A stretch of 64,000 nt of DNA from Peronospora farinosa (Eukaryota > Oomycota > Peronosporomycetes > Peronosporales > Peronosporaceae), in contig CANTFK010000713.1 in the NCBI GenBank assembly GCA_947646735.1, positions 124,001 through 188,000 on the forward strand, in the 5' to 3' direction. The position numbers and the translations under genes were made by a program. Position 1 is the stretch's first letter. Each line of letters begins with the position of its first letter. This document shows positions 49,519 to 60,600 of the stretch, piece after piece. Under the pieces are notes generated by a model. It ran no database searches. It saw only the letters and a program-made list of their open reading frames with translations, and had not been told where the DNA came from.

Positions 49519-50889
49519 TTACTTACATGCACGCACGAATCGGACGATAACATTACCGCAATCTTTACGCATCGTGTCAAGTGGATGAAACGGTGTGAGT
49601 CCAACTGAGAAGGCGAGACGATTGCAAAATGTCGTTTCAATCTCGTACAATTCCGTCGTCGGGTCCTCGGCGTCGCATAGGAGGTACCACGTCACAGCAA
49701 CAAGCTTCACACGCAGTCCAAATGCCCAAATGGATTCGTTCGATCCAGGAATGGTTTCTAAATACGGACCCAAATCCAAGTAAACTTCTAACGGAGCTGC
49801 TCGAGCCGAATCCGGACGGAGCAGTACTCGATTCATCTTATGATTGCTTAGAAACTTGCTTAGCAGTTCGTAAGAGCATCCACCCGACTCGGTACGATTG
49901 CTTGCATGCACCACAGCCATAGCGACAGACTGCAAAGCATTGCTTACAGTCATAGGTGTCTGCTCAGGTGTCATTCCAACTTGACGTGCAAGCACAAGTT
50001 CTAGTTCCCGTTGCAATGCATCCACTACTGCATCGTATCCTTTTGCCCCTCCCACTCGTATCCCATTAATCAACAATTCATCACGTCCAATATCCTTTGC
50101 ATCCTGCAGAATTTCAGCATCGGACAATGTCGGTATATGACTCTTGGTACCAACTTCATTACTGGAAACAGCTAGAATTTGCTGCACATAACTCATCTTT
50201 TCTGTCTTCGTCTCTTCCATTTCTGCAGCATTTAACCAATTTGTAGACATCACTAGCTTCTGATCTGGTAAAGTCTCAAAAAGGTGCTCGAATACCTCTT
50301 GGAATTGCATCAAACTCTCGTTCTCTTCACTTAAAGAAGCATACAATACCTCGGTCATTTTCTCTAATTGATGTCGTTCGGACGGTTTTAACGTCGTTTC
50401 CAATTGATTTTCATCCCCCCATTCTCCAGCCAATTGTTTTAACTCTTTAATAATAAGTTTTAATGGTTTTAAAGGGGTTTCAACATGGTTTACTAGCTCG
50501 GTACAGCTCCCACGTACTGCCAGGACATGCACTCGTGTAACAAGCGCTAGCGCCTGCAATACTTGCATTCGTTCTCTACCAATTTGCAGAGCTTTAGGCA
50601 CGTCGTCATAGAGAAATAAAAGCTTTTCTTCATTGCTCTGAGCAGCATCAGGATCGCTAAAATGTGGCGTTATTGGAGGTAGATTCATCATCTCATGCTC
50701 AAGTTCAGAGAGATCAAAACCCCACTTTCTATCGTCATCTGAAGATAAATTTGACACGGCTGGATACGTCTGCGTCTTCTCTATACAATCAAAGTGGTCA
50801 GATCCGGTTAAAGACAATGGTGGCGATGGAGAAGTGTCGTCTTCCCACTCATCCCATCCGTCATTATTGTCTGCCGTCATTCTGTACAA
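49519..50889 (-). CDS. Unknown 456-aa protein with acidic tryptophan motif
   Basis: The N-terminus contains NDGWDEWEDD, an acidic Trp motif of the type that in other proteins binds adaptor appendages. It is followed by a disordered acidic region to about residue 85, then mostly helices (LLFLYDDVPKALQIGRERMQVLQALAL, LKLIIKELKQLAGEWG, MLEKMTEVLY-like). A C-terminal folded part has LRVKLVAVTWYLLCDAED. No catalytic motif or membrane segment. I do not recognise the family; a trafficking role would be a guess from the N-terminal motif. A Met at codon 4 is an alternative start. It is followed by SmpB on the same strand. Confidence 0.75.
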   Translation of the reverse strand: MYRMTADNNDGWDEWEDDTSPSPPLSLTGSDHFDCIEKTQTYPAVSNLSSDDDRKWGFDLSELEHEMMNLPPITPHFSDPDAAQSNEEKLLFLYDDVPKALQIGRERMQVLQALALVTRVHVLAVRGSCTELVNHVETPLKPLKLIIKELKQLAGEWGDENQLETTLKPSERHQLEKMTEVLYASLSEENESLMQFQEVFEHLFETLPDQKLVMSTNWLNAAEMEETKTEKMSYVQQILAVSSNEVGTKSHIPTLSDAEILQDAKDIGRDELLINGIRVGGAKGYDAVVDALQRELELVLARQVGMTPEQTPMTVSNALQSVAMAVVHASNRTESGGCSYELLSKFLSNHKMNRVLLRPDSARAAPLEVYLDLGPYLETIPGSNESIWAFGLRVKLVAVTWYLLCDAEDPTTELYEIETTFCNRLAFSVGLTPFHPLDTMRKDCGNVIVRFVRACK

Positions 50890-51079
50890 TACCTCGTAAT
50901 GATACCGGTATTCCTGCCGAAATTGACCGTTTTAACGTTTTAACGTAGTTATATATTATGTAAAACGTTTAAGCAAAAAAAATAGCAGAGACTATGGTCT
51001 AAAATGTCTCGAGGTGAGCTTTACAATAAGTCGTCAAAAAGTCTCTAATGGTGCGTCATACGTCACCATATCAATCTCT
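50890..51079. other. Short intergenic gap
   Basis: 190 bp between two minus-strand genes; nothing recognised. Confidence 0.4.
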
Positions 51080-53491
51080 CTACAAAATGCACATACCATC
51101 ACCATTAGGTGTGATCATGACAATACTGGAATAACGCGTTCCTAACGGATCGTTCGATATGCTGCCTTCAAAGTTGCAAGCTTCCATCGCCGCAGTCGTC
51201 GAAATACGCTCACCGTCAGGACCTATTGTTTCATCGGTCACGTGGTTTGGCTTTTTCATGAACGCAACGATGGCGATAATGGCCACGCACCCAAAGCCAG
51301 CAACTCCTACAAGCAAAAGTGATGACACGTCCTTTTTGTCACCCGACACCGCTGCAGCACGTTGGGCCTGTGCCTCAACACTTTCTAGACCGCTGTCAGA
51401 CGTAATCGACAGAGGCGAAGCGGTCGCAGCCTCTGCCTGGACCGGCGAACCCGGCACTTGCGGAACTGTCGGTGCTGGCGCCTGCGGAACTGTCGGTGCT
51501 GGCGCCTGCGGAGCTATCTGGGCCGGCACCTGCGGAGCTGTCTCTACCGGTACCTGCGGAGCTGTCTCAATCGGCACCTGCGGAGCTGTCTGGACCGGCA
51601 CCTGCGGAGCTGTCTCAACCGGCACCTGCGGAGCTGTCTCAACCGCCACCTGCGGAGCTGTCTCAACCGGCACCTTCGGAGCTGTTTCAACCGGCACCTG
51701 CGAAAATGGTTGGGCTGGCACCTCTGTAGGTGCGGAATGTTCGGGACGCAAAGTCGTCTTCTTAGGCTCAGGCTTCGAAATGTCACTCACGCTAGAACCT
51801 TTCATCGCTGCGGGCTTGAATGCCGAGTCTGCAGGTGGAGGAGAGGCAAAAGTAAATCCGGACTTTTCCGAGTGAAGTCCAGAGTTGCGGTCAACAGCAT
51901 CGGGGGCAAAAGAAGCAGAATCATCACTCTTCATAGTCTTCGTTGCTGGAGACGTCGTGGTCAAAGGCTTTTTGGCAACGTTACCTGACGACAGAGACGA
52001 CTTGCGAGCAGGCACTGAATTGCCGCCAGTTTCACGATCTTTACTGTCAGAATCTTCACTGTCGGAATCCTCACTGTCGGAATCTTCACTATCGGAATCC
52101 TCACTGTCGGAATCTTCACTATCGGAATCTTCATTGTCAGCATTATCATCGACGGATGTAATCTCCTTGCTTGTGGGGATAGATTGGTCGGAGTCCAAAT
52201 CCGTCTCGTCGGCGCTGGTCTGCGAGATCAATAAAGACGACTCTGTCTCCTCTTCCTCATCTCGGTGTAAGCTTTGCTCGGTCGTGGCGACACCGGTCGT
52301 TGTTGGCGCAGTCGTAGCAGGTGGCATCGTGGATGGAGCTTCCACGCCTGTAGTTTTGTCTACAATTTGTCCAACTATGTCATATGATGAGGCAGGTATT
52401 GTCGTGGCGAGAGGAGTAGGAATTGAAGCCGGGATCGGAGTAGTAGCTGTAGGAGAAGTAGCGGTGTATGCAACTGTATCGGTCGCCGTCTTCGCAACAG
52501 GCGCCACTGTCTTAGTAACGTAAGGCGTAGTGTTGACCACCGTCTCCATAGAAGTTTCTGCAACCATCTCCACCGCAGGAGTCACTGTCATCACTGCATT
52601 CGACGTTATGTTGGTCAGCGTGTCCGTTGTATGGTCAGCAGCATAGGCAGCTTTCCCAACAGAAGTCACTGTCTCCGCTACATGTGGCATGTTGTTGGTC
52701 GCCGTGTTCACGGTAGGGTCAGCAGTATAACCAACCTCCTTCACAGCAGGAGTCACCGTCTCCGCTGCTTTCGACAGGTTGCTAGTCAGCGTTTCCGTTG
52801 TATGGTCAGCAGTATAGGCAGCTTTCTCCCCAACAGGAGACACTGTCTCCGCTACGTTCGACATGTTGTTGGTCGCCGTGTTCACGGTAGAATCAGCAGT
52901 ATAGGCAGCTTTCTCCCCGACAGGAGTCACCGTCTCCGCTACGTTCGCCAAGTTGTTAGTCAGCGTGTCCGTTGTATGGTCAGCAGCATAGGCAACCTCC
53001 TTCCCAACAGGAGTCACTGTCTCCGCTACGTTCGACATGTTGTGAGTCACCGTCTGAATCGTCGAGTCTGTAATATCGGGAGCGACGGTCGCACTGCTGC
53101 CTGGCAAATTTCCCTTTGACTTCATCTTCTGAGTGACATCATCACACGGAACTTCATCGTCCAGTGTAGTAGATCTTCCCATCCCCTTGTCATCGTTCAA
53201 AGTCAAAGCCACATTCTTCACCGTCGAGTCTTTTGTCTGCATAGTTTTGTCCAGTGTCGATTCTACAGTCGATATCTCCACCTCGTTCATCTTCATTGCA
53301 TCACCACCATTTCCAGTCCCTGGAATTTTCTGATTCGTCATCACTGGATCTGAGACTGGAATTATCGTCGATATTTGTTGCTCTTGTTCTTGTCCCATGT
53401 AGCCATTCAACTGGTTATTATTCTCTTGTGTTGTATATACTGCCACTATGGGTACAAACCAAATTGCTGCCATTATAAAAAGACATTGCAT
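51080..53491 (-). CDS. Mucin-like type I membrane protein with three repeat arrays
   Basis: An 803-aa protein. The start at 53491 is chosen because it begins a good signal peptide (MQCLFIMAAIWFVPIVAVYT); the in-frame Met at 53590 would place it internally. From the N-terminus: a Thr/Ser-rich region; about six units of 29 residues (NVAETVTPVGEKAAYTAD and onward); a Thr/Pro tract; six DSEDS units; a Lys/Ser/Pro stretch; about nine octapeptides like TAPQVPVE; a transmembrane helix near residues 722-744 (LLLVGVAGFGCVAIIAIVAF); and a 58-residue cytosolic tail ending GMCIL. The composition predicts heavy O-glycosylation and an extended surface or wall-associated protein. No enzymatic domain. Confidence 0.8.
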   Translation of the reverse strand: MQCLFIMAAIWFVPIVAVYTTQENNNQLNGYMGQEQEQQISTIIPVSDPVMTNQKIPGTGNGGDAMKMNEVEISTVESTLDKTMQTKDSTVKNVALTLNDDKGMGRSTTLDDEVPCDDVTQKMKSKGNLPGSSATVAPDITDSTIQTVTHNMSNVAETVTPVGKEVAYAADHTTDTLTNNLANVAETVTPVGEKAAYTADSTVNTATNNMSNVAETVSPVGEKAAYTADHTTETLTSNLSKAAETVTPAVKEVGYTADPTVNTATNNMPHVAETVTSVGKAAYAADHTTDTLTNITSNAVMTVTPAVEMVAETSMETVVNTTPYVTKTVAPVAKTATDTVAYTATSPTATTPIPASIPTPLATTIPASSYDIVGQIVDKTTGVEAPSTMPPATTAPTTTGVATTEQSLHRDEEEETESSLLISQTSADETDLDSDQSIPTSKEITSVDDNADNEDSDSEDSDSEDSDSEDSDSEDSDSEDSDSKDRETGGNSVPARKSSLSSGNVAKKPLTTTSPATKTMKSDDSASFAPDAVDRNSGLHSEKSGFTFASPPPADSAFKPAAMKGSSVSDISKPEPKKTTLRPEHSAPTEVPAQPFSQVPVETAPKVPVETAPQVAVETAPQVPVETAPQVPVQTAPQVPIETAPQVPVETAPQVPAQIAPQAPAPTVPQAPAPTVPQVPGSPVQAEAATASPLSITSDSGLESVEAQAQRAAAVSGDKKDVSSLLLVGVAGFGCVAIIAIVAFMKKPNHVTDETIGPDGERISTTAAMEACNFEGSISNDPLGTRYSSIVMITPNGDGMCIL
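51440..51710 (-). repeat. Octapeptide-coding 24-bp tandem array
   Basis: About nine to ten units of 24 bp encode variants of T-A-P-Q-V-P-V-E, grading into A-P-T-V-P-Q-A-P at the C-terminal side. The units are close enough in sequence that the opposite strand is also open (51159-51875), a by-product of the repeat. Confidence 0.88.
52043..52145 (-). repeat. Asp/Ser/Glu 15-bp tandem array
   Basis: Six or so units of 15 bp encode D-S-E-D-S in tandem, with silent changes between units. Such stretches are casein-kinase-2-type sites and may bind calcium; both are general inferences. Confidence 0.88.
52560..53070 (-). repeat. 87-bp tandem array with alternating unit types
   Basis: About six units of 87 bp encode a 29-residue repeat centred on VAETVTPVGEKAAYTAD. 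Units alternate between a HTTDTLTNNL type and a STVNTATNNM type, so the true period is a pair of 174 bp. The distal units are degenerate. Confidence 0.85.
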
Positions 53492-54297
53492 ACCTCTGTG
53501 TTTAGAGACTTTTTTTCTTTTGTTTAAAACACTCAAGATTTCAATATGACAAAACTTGCAATGAAAGACTCGACTGATGAACCGTTGCAATTTTACGATT
53601 CAAAAACTGTACGGATGGAACGAAAAGAATCGAAGAGGTACGTTCGGTTACAAGAGCCAAAGTGAAAATGTCCGACAGGCGCTTTTTTTCGAACGTTTTG
53701 ACGATATGTCTCGACTGACTTTTGTACCCACACATTTGACGATCAAAAAAGGATTATTTATTCACGTCGTCGATATAGTGAAATCAAGTGCATTTGTGAA
53801 CGATGCAAAACGGGTTGATTAACGATTTGGGCTTTATGTACGTACTACTGTAAAAAATCGGCACTTTGCCATAAAACTGTCATTATCTAACCGTCTTCTA
53901 GTCGATAAAAACAAAAAACGCCACACGTTTTATGGTCCAACTGACGTATTTCAAGAAAACATACAGAATGTGTGTCATCAGAACAAACGCGTGTAAAAAC
54001 TACCGGCGGTTAGGCATGTCTCCCTCCAGCTGTACACTGTCGAAGTGCCCTGACGATCATTTCGAGCGTTTTATTGGCTCACGTCACGTTAAGTATAAAT
54101 TTAGTCCACCCTTTTTGCTACCGGATTTTGTGTAAAAGTCAAACAAAGACCAATTGTCCAACTGTACCCTCTTTTTGTACCCTCTTTTTGTGTGCGCCTA
54201 TAAAATTCATTTTTTTCGACCCGATTTCCGACCCGACAATAAGAATAAACCTCTAATAAGTCGTAATCCCCTCCCTACCATTCATTTATATCGAGAG
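53492..54297. other. Intergenic between divergent genes
   Basis: AT-rich. A small tandem duplication (TACCCTCTTTTTG twice) lies at about 54165-54190. TCATTT at 54282-54287, 10 nt before the SART3 ATG, may be an initiator element. No gene recognised. Confidence 0.45.
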
Positions 54298-57200
54298 ATG
54301 TCTCGTAATGCAGCTTCTCCATCTGACAGCAATTCATCTTCAGGATTTTCCAGTGACAATGATCTTGTAGACATATCGACTCTTCCTCACGCTGTCTCTT
54401 TTTCTACTCCCAATGTCCACGTACAAGTCATAAACGAAATTGATCAAAACTCCGATTCCTTTTTGCAATCAAAGTCTGTAGAAAACACTACAGTCTCTTG
54501 TGACGTTTTACCCTGTTGTCAAGAAGTAGCAAATTCCATTCTACAACCATCTGTACCTTTAAACATCCAGTACGAACAATATGTGGCTGGAATTGACCAT
54601 GTGACAAACCATGTGACAAACTTATCGAACAGTGTTCGAAATGTTGACACAAAACTGGATTCGTATCATTTCCTTCGTACGAAATTGTATGAAAAATTTC
54701 AACAAGCTTTTCCACTAACGGAAAATATGTACATACAATGGATAAATGATTTAAGTGTTATTAAAAATTCGCCACGACATCTCAAGACACTTTTTGAAGT
54801 ATCACAAAAGGATTATTGGTCCATTTTAATATCTAAACAATATTTAAATTTTCTCAAGGAAAATGGCAGTGCACAAGAATTAGAAATGGCAATGAAAAAG
54901 GAACAAAAAACTTTAGGGACCCATTTTGCACGTGGACATGAAATTTGGGCACTCTGTCGGGAATTAACAATTGAAAAATACCAAGAAATGGATGATTCAA
55001 TGGAAACACAAGTGCAAAAAGAAAAAACGATTCGAAATCTCTTTTGTAAACAAATGGAGCTGCCATTGGATCAGAATGATTTAGTCCTGTCGGAATTTCG
55101 AGCTTGGGACGCGTACAATAAACTGGATACGCAAGCTTCAGGATCAGCTTTTGAAACGGCTTTAAAGCGACAGAACAAATTGTTTGCACCTTTGATGAAA
55201 AAGTTTCGTGGATTTGAGGCGAGAATTTGTGCAATATCTGGAATGGAAAATGTTGCAGCATTGGAAGAACATTGGCAGCAGTATTTGAATTTTGTGAAAC
55301 ACCGTGTTGTGCCGTTAATGGCGAGTGATACGACAGATTTAGAAAAAGGGAGACAAATTGTCACGTGCTTGTACGAGCGTGCGGTATCGACTTTATGTCT
55401 GAGCCCCACGCTTTGGAAAAATTATCTTGAATACGTGGAGGTTGACCAGATGAATGCTGATAAATCCGAAAAGGTAGAGTGGAAAAAGTTGGTAGTCGCG
55501 CAAAGAGCTGTACGAAATGTGCCATTCGACTCCTTTGCGTGGACAGAGTTGCTGGTCGAGATGGAGCGAAAGGAGGACAAACCTGCCGAGAAAATCTCAC
55601 AATTTGTGCGAACAAATTTACTAGCACGCTCGAATTCACCTATGAATCAGTTCCATTTGTTCAGTGTTCTGATTGCATGGTGCGACTCGATACGCCGTCA
55701 TGCCTCTACCAGTATTGGCGGGAAATCTCTTGAAGACACGTCACAGCAGGTGGAGTCACTGGTTAGTGGGGTTTTCTCAGAATGTGAGCAATTTATGAGT
55801 AAAGCTTTTCCGGACTTTCTAGAGGGTAAGCTTCGGTTGGTAGAATACCAAGCAAAATGTTACTGGGCACTGATGCCATCCGCTGAATCCCCAACGCGTG
55901 CTTCTGCAATTGCGTTAAAAGTTTCCAAACTGAATGAATTGTGGAAAAAGACGCTTGACACACCTCTTGGAAATCAGGCTGCTACTTGGATTGCCTACTT
56001 CAAGTCAATTCGACGCATGAATGTATACTCCACTGACATCATACGCACGATGGTCTTTGACAAGGCTGTGCAACGCGTTACGGATTTCCCAACCGTCCTG
56101 GCTGAGTCATGGCTTGTCTTTGAGCGCGAAAATGGTGATTTGTCAAGTTATCTTCGTGCACGCCAATATTACGCGAAGCACCATGCAGTCGTGCGAGCAG
56201 TTCCGGCTCAAGTTGCCACCCCCGTTTCAAGTTTTACGCACGATGAAGGAGACAAAACGACGATACGTGCCAAGAAGCGTAAGGCAACTACTGGAGCCAA
56301 GCAGAGTAAGGGTTCACAGATGCAATCTTCCGCAAAGCGTGCTAAGCTCAATGCGTACAACGCCGGAAGAGACGATGCTAGTAGCAAGGTCGTTGGCGAA
56401 AAAAAGATGATGAAAAAAGCAGAGAAGAAGCAGGCGCATGAGACTTTGACAAATGAACACACGCTCTTTTTGTGCAACGTGTCGAAGGAGGCCAGTAAGG
56501 AGGATATCGAGGAGATATTCAAGGATATCTCTTCTCTGAAAGATGTTCGGCTTGTTTTGAAGACGCGCGGCGACCGAACGATATCGCGCGGGATGGCATA
56601 CGTCCAATTTACGGACGACAATGGCGTTGAAATTGGACTCAAGAAAGATGGGTGCTTGCTTCATGGGCACCCATTGCGTGTCGAGCGCTCGAAGCCACCA
56701 GCAATTTCGGCCTCTACGGGTGCAGGAAAATCTGGACAAGGAGGTGACGGGTTCTGGAAAACTGATCCATTGACGATATATGTTGGCGACCTGAACCGCA
56801 AGGGGTCTAAGGAGCAAGTAAGTGAAGAACAGCTGCAGGCTTCGCTTCAGCAGGTAATGCAATCGACAGGTAAACTTGTGGTTGTTAATCGCGTATGCAT
56901 CTTGAAGGATCGTCATGGCAAGTTGAAGAATTATGGGCTCGTGGAAGTAGCCGAGCCTTCACAAGTTGCGTTTTGCCTGGACAACGTCGCTGCTTTGAAA
57001 GCGAAACTAGGCGATCAAGTGACGCTAAAGGCTTCTCGCTTTTCCATCGCCCATGTCCTCGAACAGCAGAAGAAGCAGCAACAGCAAAAGCAAAAGCCGC
57101 AGCGGAATTCAAGCCTCATTTCTCTACGCAAGCAAGGTGGAGCAACTAGCAAAGGAGTTCATGAAGTGCATGCACGACCGTCTACGCGCCTTGCTCTTGT

Positions 57201-57366
57201 ATCACGTGGGTCTGTCACAAGTTTAATGCCACGCGCTCTTCGCCGAAAAGTAGCTGCCCAAGAAAAGAAAATTTCGAGAATCGAGACGAAAGCGGATGCC
57301 GGAACTGTGACACCCAAGAGTAATGAGGACTTTCGGAGAATGCTGTTGGACAAGTCAAGCCTTTGA
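54298..57366 (+). CDS. SART3: SART3/Prp24-type U4/U6 snRNP recycling factor
   Basis: A 1022-aa protein. The start at 54298 is preferred to the upstream in-frame Met at 54154 because the added stretch is hydrophobic and unlike the family. Residues about 100-610 are HAT (half-TPR) repeats with paired aromatic positions (YIQWINDL, WAYNK-like, LWKNYLEYVE, WTELLVEMERKED, WIAYFKSIRR). A basic nuclear signal lies near 660-690 (KKRKATTG, AKRAKLN). Two RRMs follow: HTLFLCNVSKEASKEDIEEIF (about 720-800) and LTIYVGDLNRKG (about 823-920). The C-terminal SNEDFRRMLL is the conserved Lsm-binding motif. SART3 binds U6 and U4/U6 snRNA and promotes their re-annealing after splicing. Single exon. Confidence 0.92.
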   Translation: MSRNAASPSDSNSSSGFSSDNDLVDISTLPHAVSFSTPNVHVQVINEIDQNSDSFLQSKSVENTTVSCDVLPCCQEVANSILQPSVPLNIQYEQYVAGIDHVTNHVTNLSNSVRNVDTKLDSYHFLRTKLYEKFQQAFPLTENMYIQWINDLSVIKNSPRHLKTLFEVSQKDYWSILISKQYLNFLKENGSAQELEMAMKKEQKTLGTHFARGHEIWALCRELTIEKYQEMDDSMETQVQKEKTIRNLFCKQMELPLDQNDLVLSEFRAWDAYNKLDTQASGSAFETALKRQNKLFAPLMKKFRGFEARICAISGMENVAALEEHWQQYLNFVKHRVVPLMASDTTDLEKGRQIVTCLYERAVSTLCLSPTLWKNYLEYVEVDQMNADKSEKVEWKKLVVAQRAVRNVPFDSFAWTELLVEMERKEDKPAEKISQFVRTNLLARSNSPMNQFHLFSVLIAWCDSIRRHASTSIGGKSLEDTSQQVESLVSGVFSECEQFMSKAFPDFLEGKLRLVEYQAKCYWALMPSAESPTRASAIALKVSKLNELWKKTLDTPLGNQAATWIAYFKSIRRMNVYSTDIIRTMVFDKAVQRVTDFPTVLAESWLVFERENGDLSSYLRARQYYAKHHAVVRAVPAQVATPVSSFTHDEGDKTTIRAKKRKATTGAKQSKGSQMQSSAKRAKLNAYNAGRDDASSKVVGEKKMMKKAEKKQAHETLTNEHTLFLCNVSKEASKEDIEEIFKDISSLKDVRLVLKTRGDRTISRGMAYVQFTDDNGVEIGLKKDGCLLHGHPLRVERSKPPAISASTGAGKSGQGGDGFWKTDPLTIYVGDLNRKGSKEQVSEEQLQASLQQVMQSTGKLVVVNRVCILKDRHGKLKNYGLVEVAEPSQVAFCLDNVAALKAKLGDQVTLKASRFSIAHVLEQQKKQQQQKQKPQRNSSLISLRKQGGATSKGVHEVHARPSTRLALVSRGSVTSLMPRALRRKVAAQEKKISRIETKADAGTVTPKSNEDFRRMLLDKSSL

Positions 57367-57610
57367 TCTGGAGGTTTTACAGGCTCTATATGTGGCAAAT
57401 CGTATTGATCTTGAGGAGTAATTGATGAACAAGTTGACAAGTGACATGTGGATATCACCTGGCTGTACGAGGAGCCTGGGGGCTGGTTAAGAATGAACAC
57501 TGAATGACCCAACGTTTTTTTTTTACTTTTGCTGATATTATTATACGTAAAAACGCAATTGTTGTTACTAGATAAAATAAATAAAAGCAATTAAACGACA
57601 ATTTGTCGAA
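57367..57610. other. Intergenic between SART3 and the next gene
   Basis: 244 bp; nothing recognised beyond a T-rich stretch at 57512-57527. Confidence 0.4.
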
Positions 57611-60600
57611 ATGGATGCAGATGCCCCTGCAGCAGCACAGATTTCGCAGGCGGACATCATTGAGCGTCAGGCCGAGTCCATTGCACGGCTTAAACGACAG
57701 GTACAGAAAGGTGTCGAGTACAAACAGCTGACCAAGTCGAAGCTCAAGGAGGCGGCGGCCCGATTGAAAGAATATCGCGTGCGTGTTGAAACGCTGTTTG
57801 AGGATGTTGAAACGCTGCAAAAACAGCTGAAAGTCGAAAAATGTCGTCATGAAAAAACCAAAAAACGGTATAAAAACGGGTTGAATCAGGATGTTAAAAC
57901 GTTAAAACAAAAAGTCAATGCCTCGACGCAGACACAAGAGTCAAATAAAGTGACGCGCACGTGTCAGACATTGTTAAGTGGACAAGTAGAACAAGTTAAC
58001 AAGAGGACAATGAGGGACCATGGAGTGCAGACAATGGACATTTTAACATGCAGAAAAAGTGGAAGGGAACAAAACATGTCCCTTTTCTATCATCAAATGG
58101 ACCAATGTGTACCGAAATGCTCAAGACGTCCACAAAAAGACCCTATTGAGGACACTTTTACTCCTGAACCACTGCAAGTGCTGGGGTCAGTCGAACAAAC
58201 GACATTCTTACAGGAAACAAGTGCAGCATTGGATGCCGAATTGGCATTTAGTGACTCGGAAGATGAAAGTCACGAGACAAGAGACAATACTGTAATCGTC
58301 AATAGTGGACTGAAGGACGCTGGGTTGAATCTGACAGTATTGGATGAAATTGACAAGGAGCTGGAAATGAGCAGCAATGAAGAAGAACAGGACAACGGAG
58401 TGGCTTTGGTGACCAAAAATGGATACTTGATGTTAAACGGCAGTGATCAAGTAGTGCTAAATAACGTTCAACAAAAGCTGGGCACTAGGAGCGAGAAGAA
58501 TGAAGGTCGAAATAAAACAAGTGATGCTCAGGGAACGGATGATACTGATAGTGGGCGGATAGGTGGAAGAAATGAATTTGCTGCTGGAGAAAAAAATGCT
58601 GTGTCGGCGGGGTTTGATTTTGCAATCTCGAACGCTATTGACAAGGACTTGGAATCAAGCAGTGGCGAAGAAGATGGCGTCGTCAATGTAGGAGATGTTA
58701 TCAATACGAAAAAGTCCGAGCAAACAGTTGCGGCGAGAGTTGATGTTTGCCAGAGCAAATGGACTCTGATGTCTATTGACGACGAACTAGATGATGAGTT
58801 TGCAGCACTGGAGGCAGACTCAGACGCAGAGAACCACGGAAAGGCTGAAGGCTCTAGCAAGAGTGGGTTGAGCAGTGAACATGACTTGAGCGACAGCAGT
58901 GACAGCGAGTCTGATGACGACGGAGATGATCCTATGACTGGTAAAGTGGATAGCGTTGCTGAGAACGAATCTCTTGGACCAGTTAAGCAAAAGAACGAAG
59001 CGGAAACAACAACACTGCAAGCCAAAACAAACAGCGAGGTAGGAGTATCGTCTCTTTCGCCTCTTGATAAAGATGCAGTTGTTGTAACAACACCAGTCGA
59101 AAAGAAATTCGTCGGTGCATCGACAGACGTGTACTCTCCGATGGTTGATGCGAAATTGACGATACAAAGCGAGCGTATGCAGTTAGACACTCCTGCGGAA
59201 GTAATGATTTCTACAGAGGAGAAGAAGCCGTCTACCGTTGCTGTGAATTCTCAGCCAACTCTGTTCCAGAAAAATGCTTTAAGCTGCATTCAGCCGAGTG
59301 GTGATTTCATCGCTGATGCAGGTGCCACTGCGACCCCTGACACTCAAACCTCATCGGACAATACAAAATTAGCAAAGGTACCAGTACGGAAGCAATCAGC
59401 CTCCGTGACATCCTCCAGCAGCACGAATAAACCTTCTGAATTGGAGCTATATCCCGCTAAAAGATTGAAACAGCCTTCCGATCACACCTCGCATGAATTT
59501 CCGGGTACGCCGACAGAATCTGGTAAGCAGAACGCTAAAGCTAATCGTGCGGATAAACACGCTTCCAGCATCATCCCTGCGACTGAAGTTAGTACTATTG
59601 GAAACGTTCGGAAAGCAGATAAAGCAAACCTGGAGGACTCTCAGGCCACGTTACACAAGAAAATCAAACTGAACGATGTGTGTAGAAAAGCTGAAGACGG
59701 GACGAGAGTGGCAATACCACAGACTAAGTCATCTACGTCCGCCAGGAAGAAGAAAAGTGCAGCTGAGGCCAAGGAACAGCTGCGATTGAAAAAGTCTTTG
59801 TCAACATTCAAGCAAGCCCTTGTACTGGGCAAGGGCGAAGAGCCGGACAAGGAGTATACTCGCCGAACGATTAGTGTACTTGTGACCCAGTGCAGTAACT
59901 TCGTTGATACGTATCTTGATCACGTGGTAAGTGCGAGACATAGTGTGTATTCTGACTGGTCCCATTTATCTAATCGGTTGAATGTCATTGCTCTGTGCAG
60001 ATAACCTTGTGTAGAGCTCTGGCTGATGCGTATCGTGAGCAAGGGATCTCTCCGATGCTAGTGGTGCGTGGATCACTCAGTCTTTTTCGAACTCCACGGT
60101 CTCGTCGTTTGATGCCGGAAAGAAAAAGTTTGAGTTGGCTTTGTAATCAAGTGCTGACACGAGTATTGTGCAGTGGCAATGAAGAGCTGGAGCAAGACGG
60201 ATGTGTTGCTTCGAAGTCTTTCTGTTTGTCGACGGTTGACGAGTGCTTGTTACATCTTCGAGGTTTGTTGGTCGAGGAGCGGACAAATATTGGGGAGTTT
60301 TTGTCCCAGACCAGGGTGCATGTGCAAGTTACAACGCGTCAGATCAACATCAGCCACGACAAAGTGTTTTTGGCCCACGTCTGTGCCCTCCACACGCACC
60401 TTTGCCGCTTTACTGGACAACTTGTTCGTTCGCGCGTGCTACTCTTTGATTTAGTGCGAGATAACCCAAACATCAGAGGGCTGTACTTCGCAATGGTAAT
60501 GTTAAAGATCTATCCAGCCATACTGGAGCGTGAGTTCGACCAACACTGCATCGAGCGACAAATGGTTCTAAAAGAGACGTTGCAGCAAGCTTTGGTAGTC

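Noticed and set aside
51159..51875. Long plus-strand frame of 238 codons inside the mucin-like gene
   Set aside because: It is the opposite strand of a 24-bp tandem repeat; the repeat keeps all frames open. The minus strand has the signal peptide, membrane helix and full-length frame.
54154..54297. N-terminal extension of SART3 from an upstream Met
   Set aside because: The extra 48 residues are hydrophobic and aromatic, overlap a tandem T-rich duplication and precede a better start with an initiator-like element.
58528..59190. 220-codon minus-strand frame, Ser-rich
   Set aside because: Mirror of the acidic Ser/Asp/Glu-rich stretch of the 1216-residue gene; no start context or domain.
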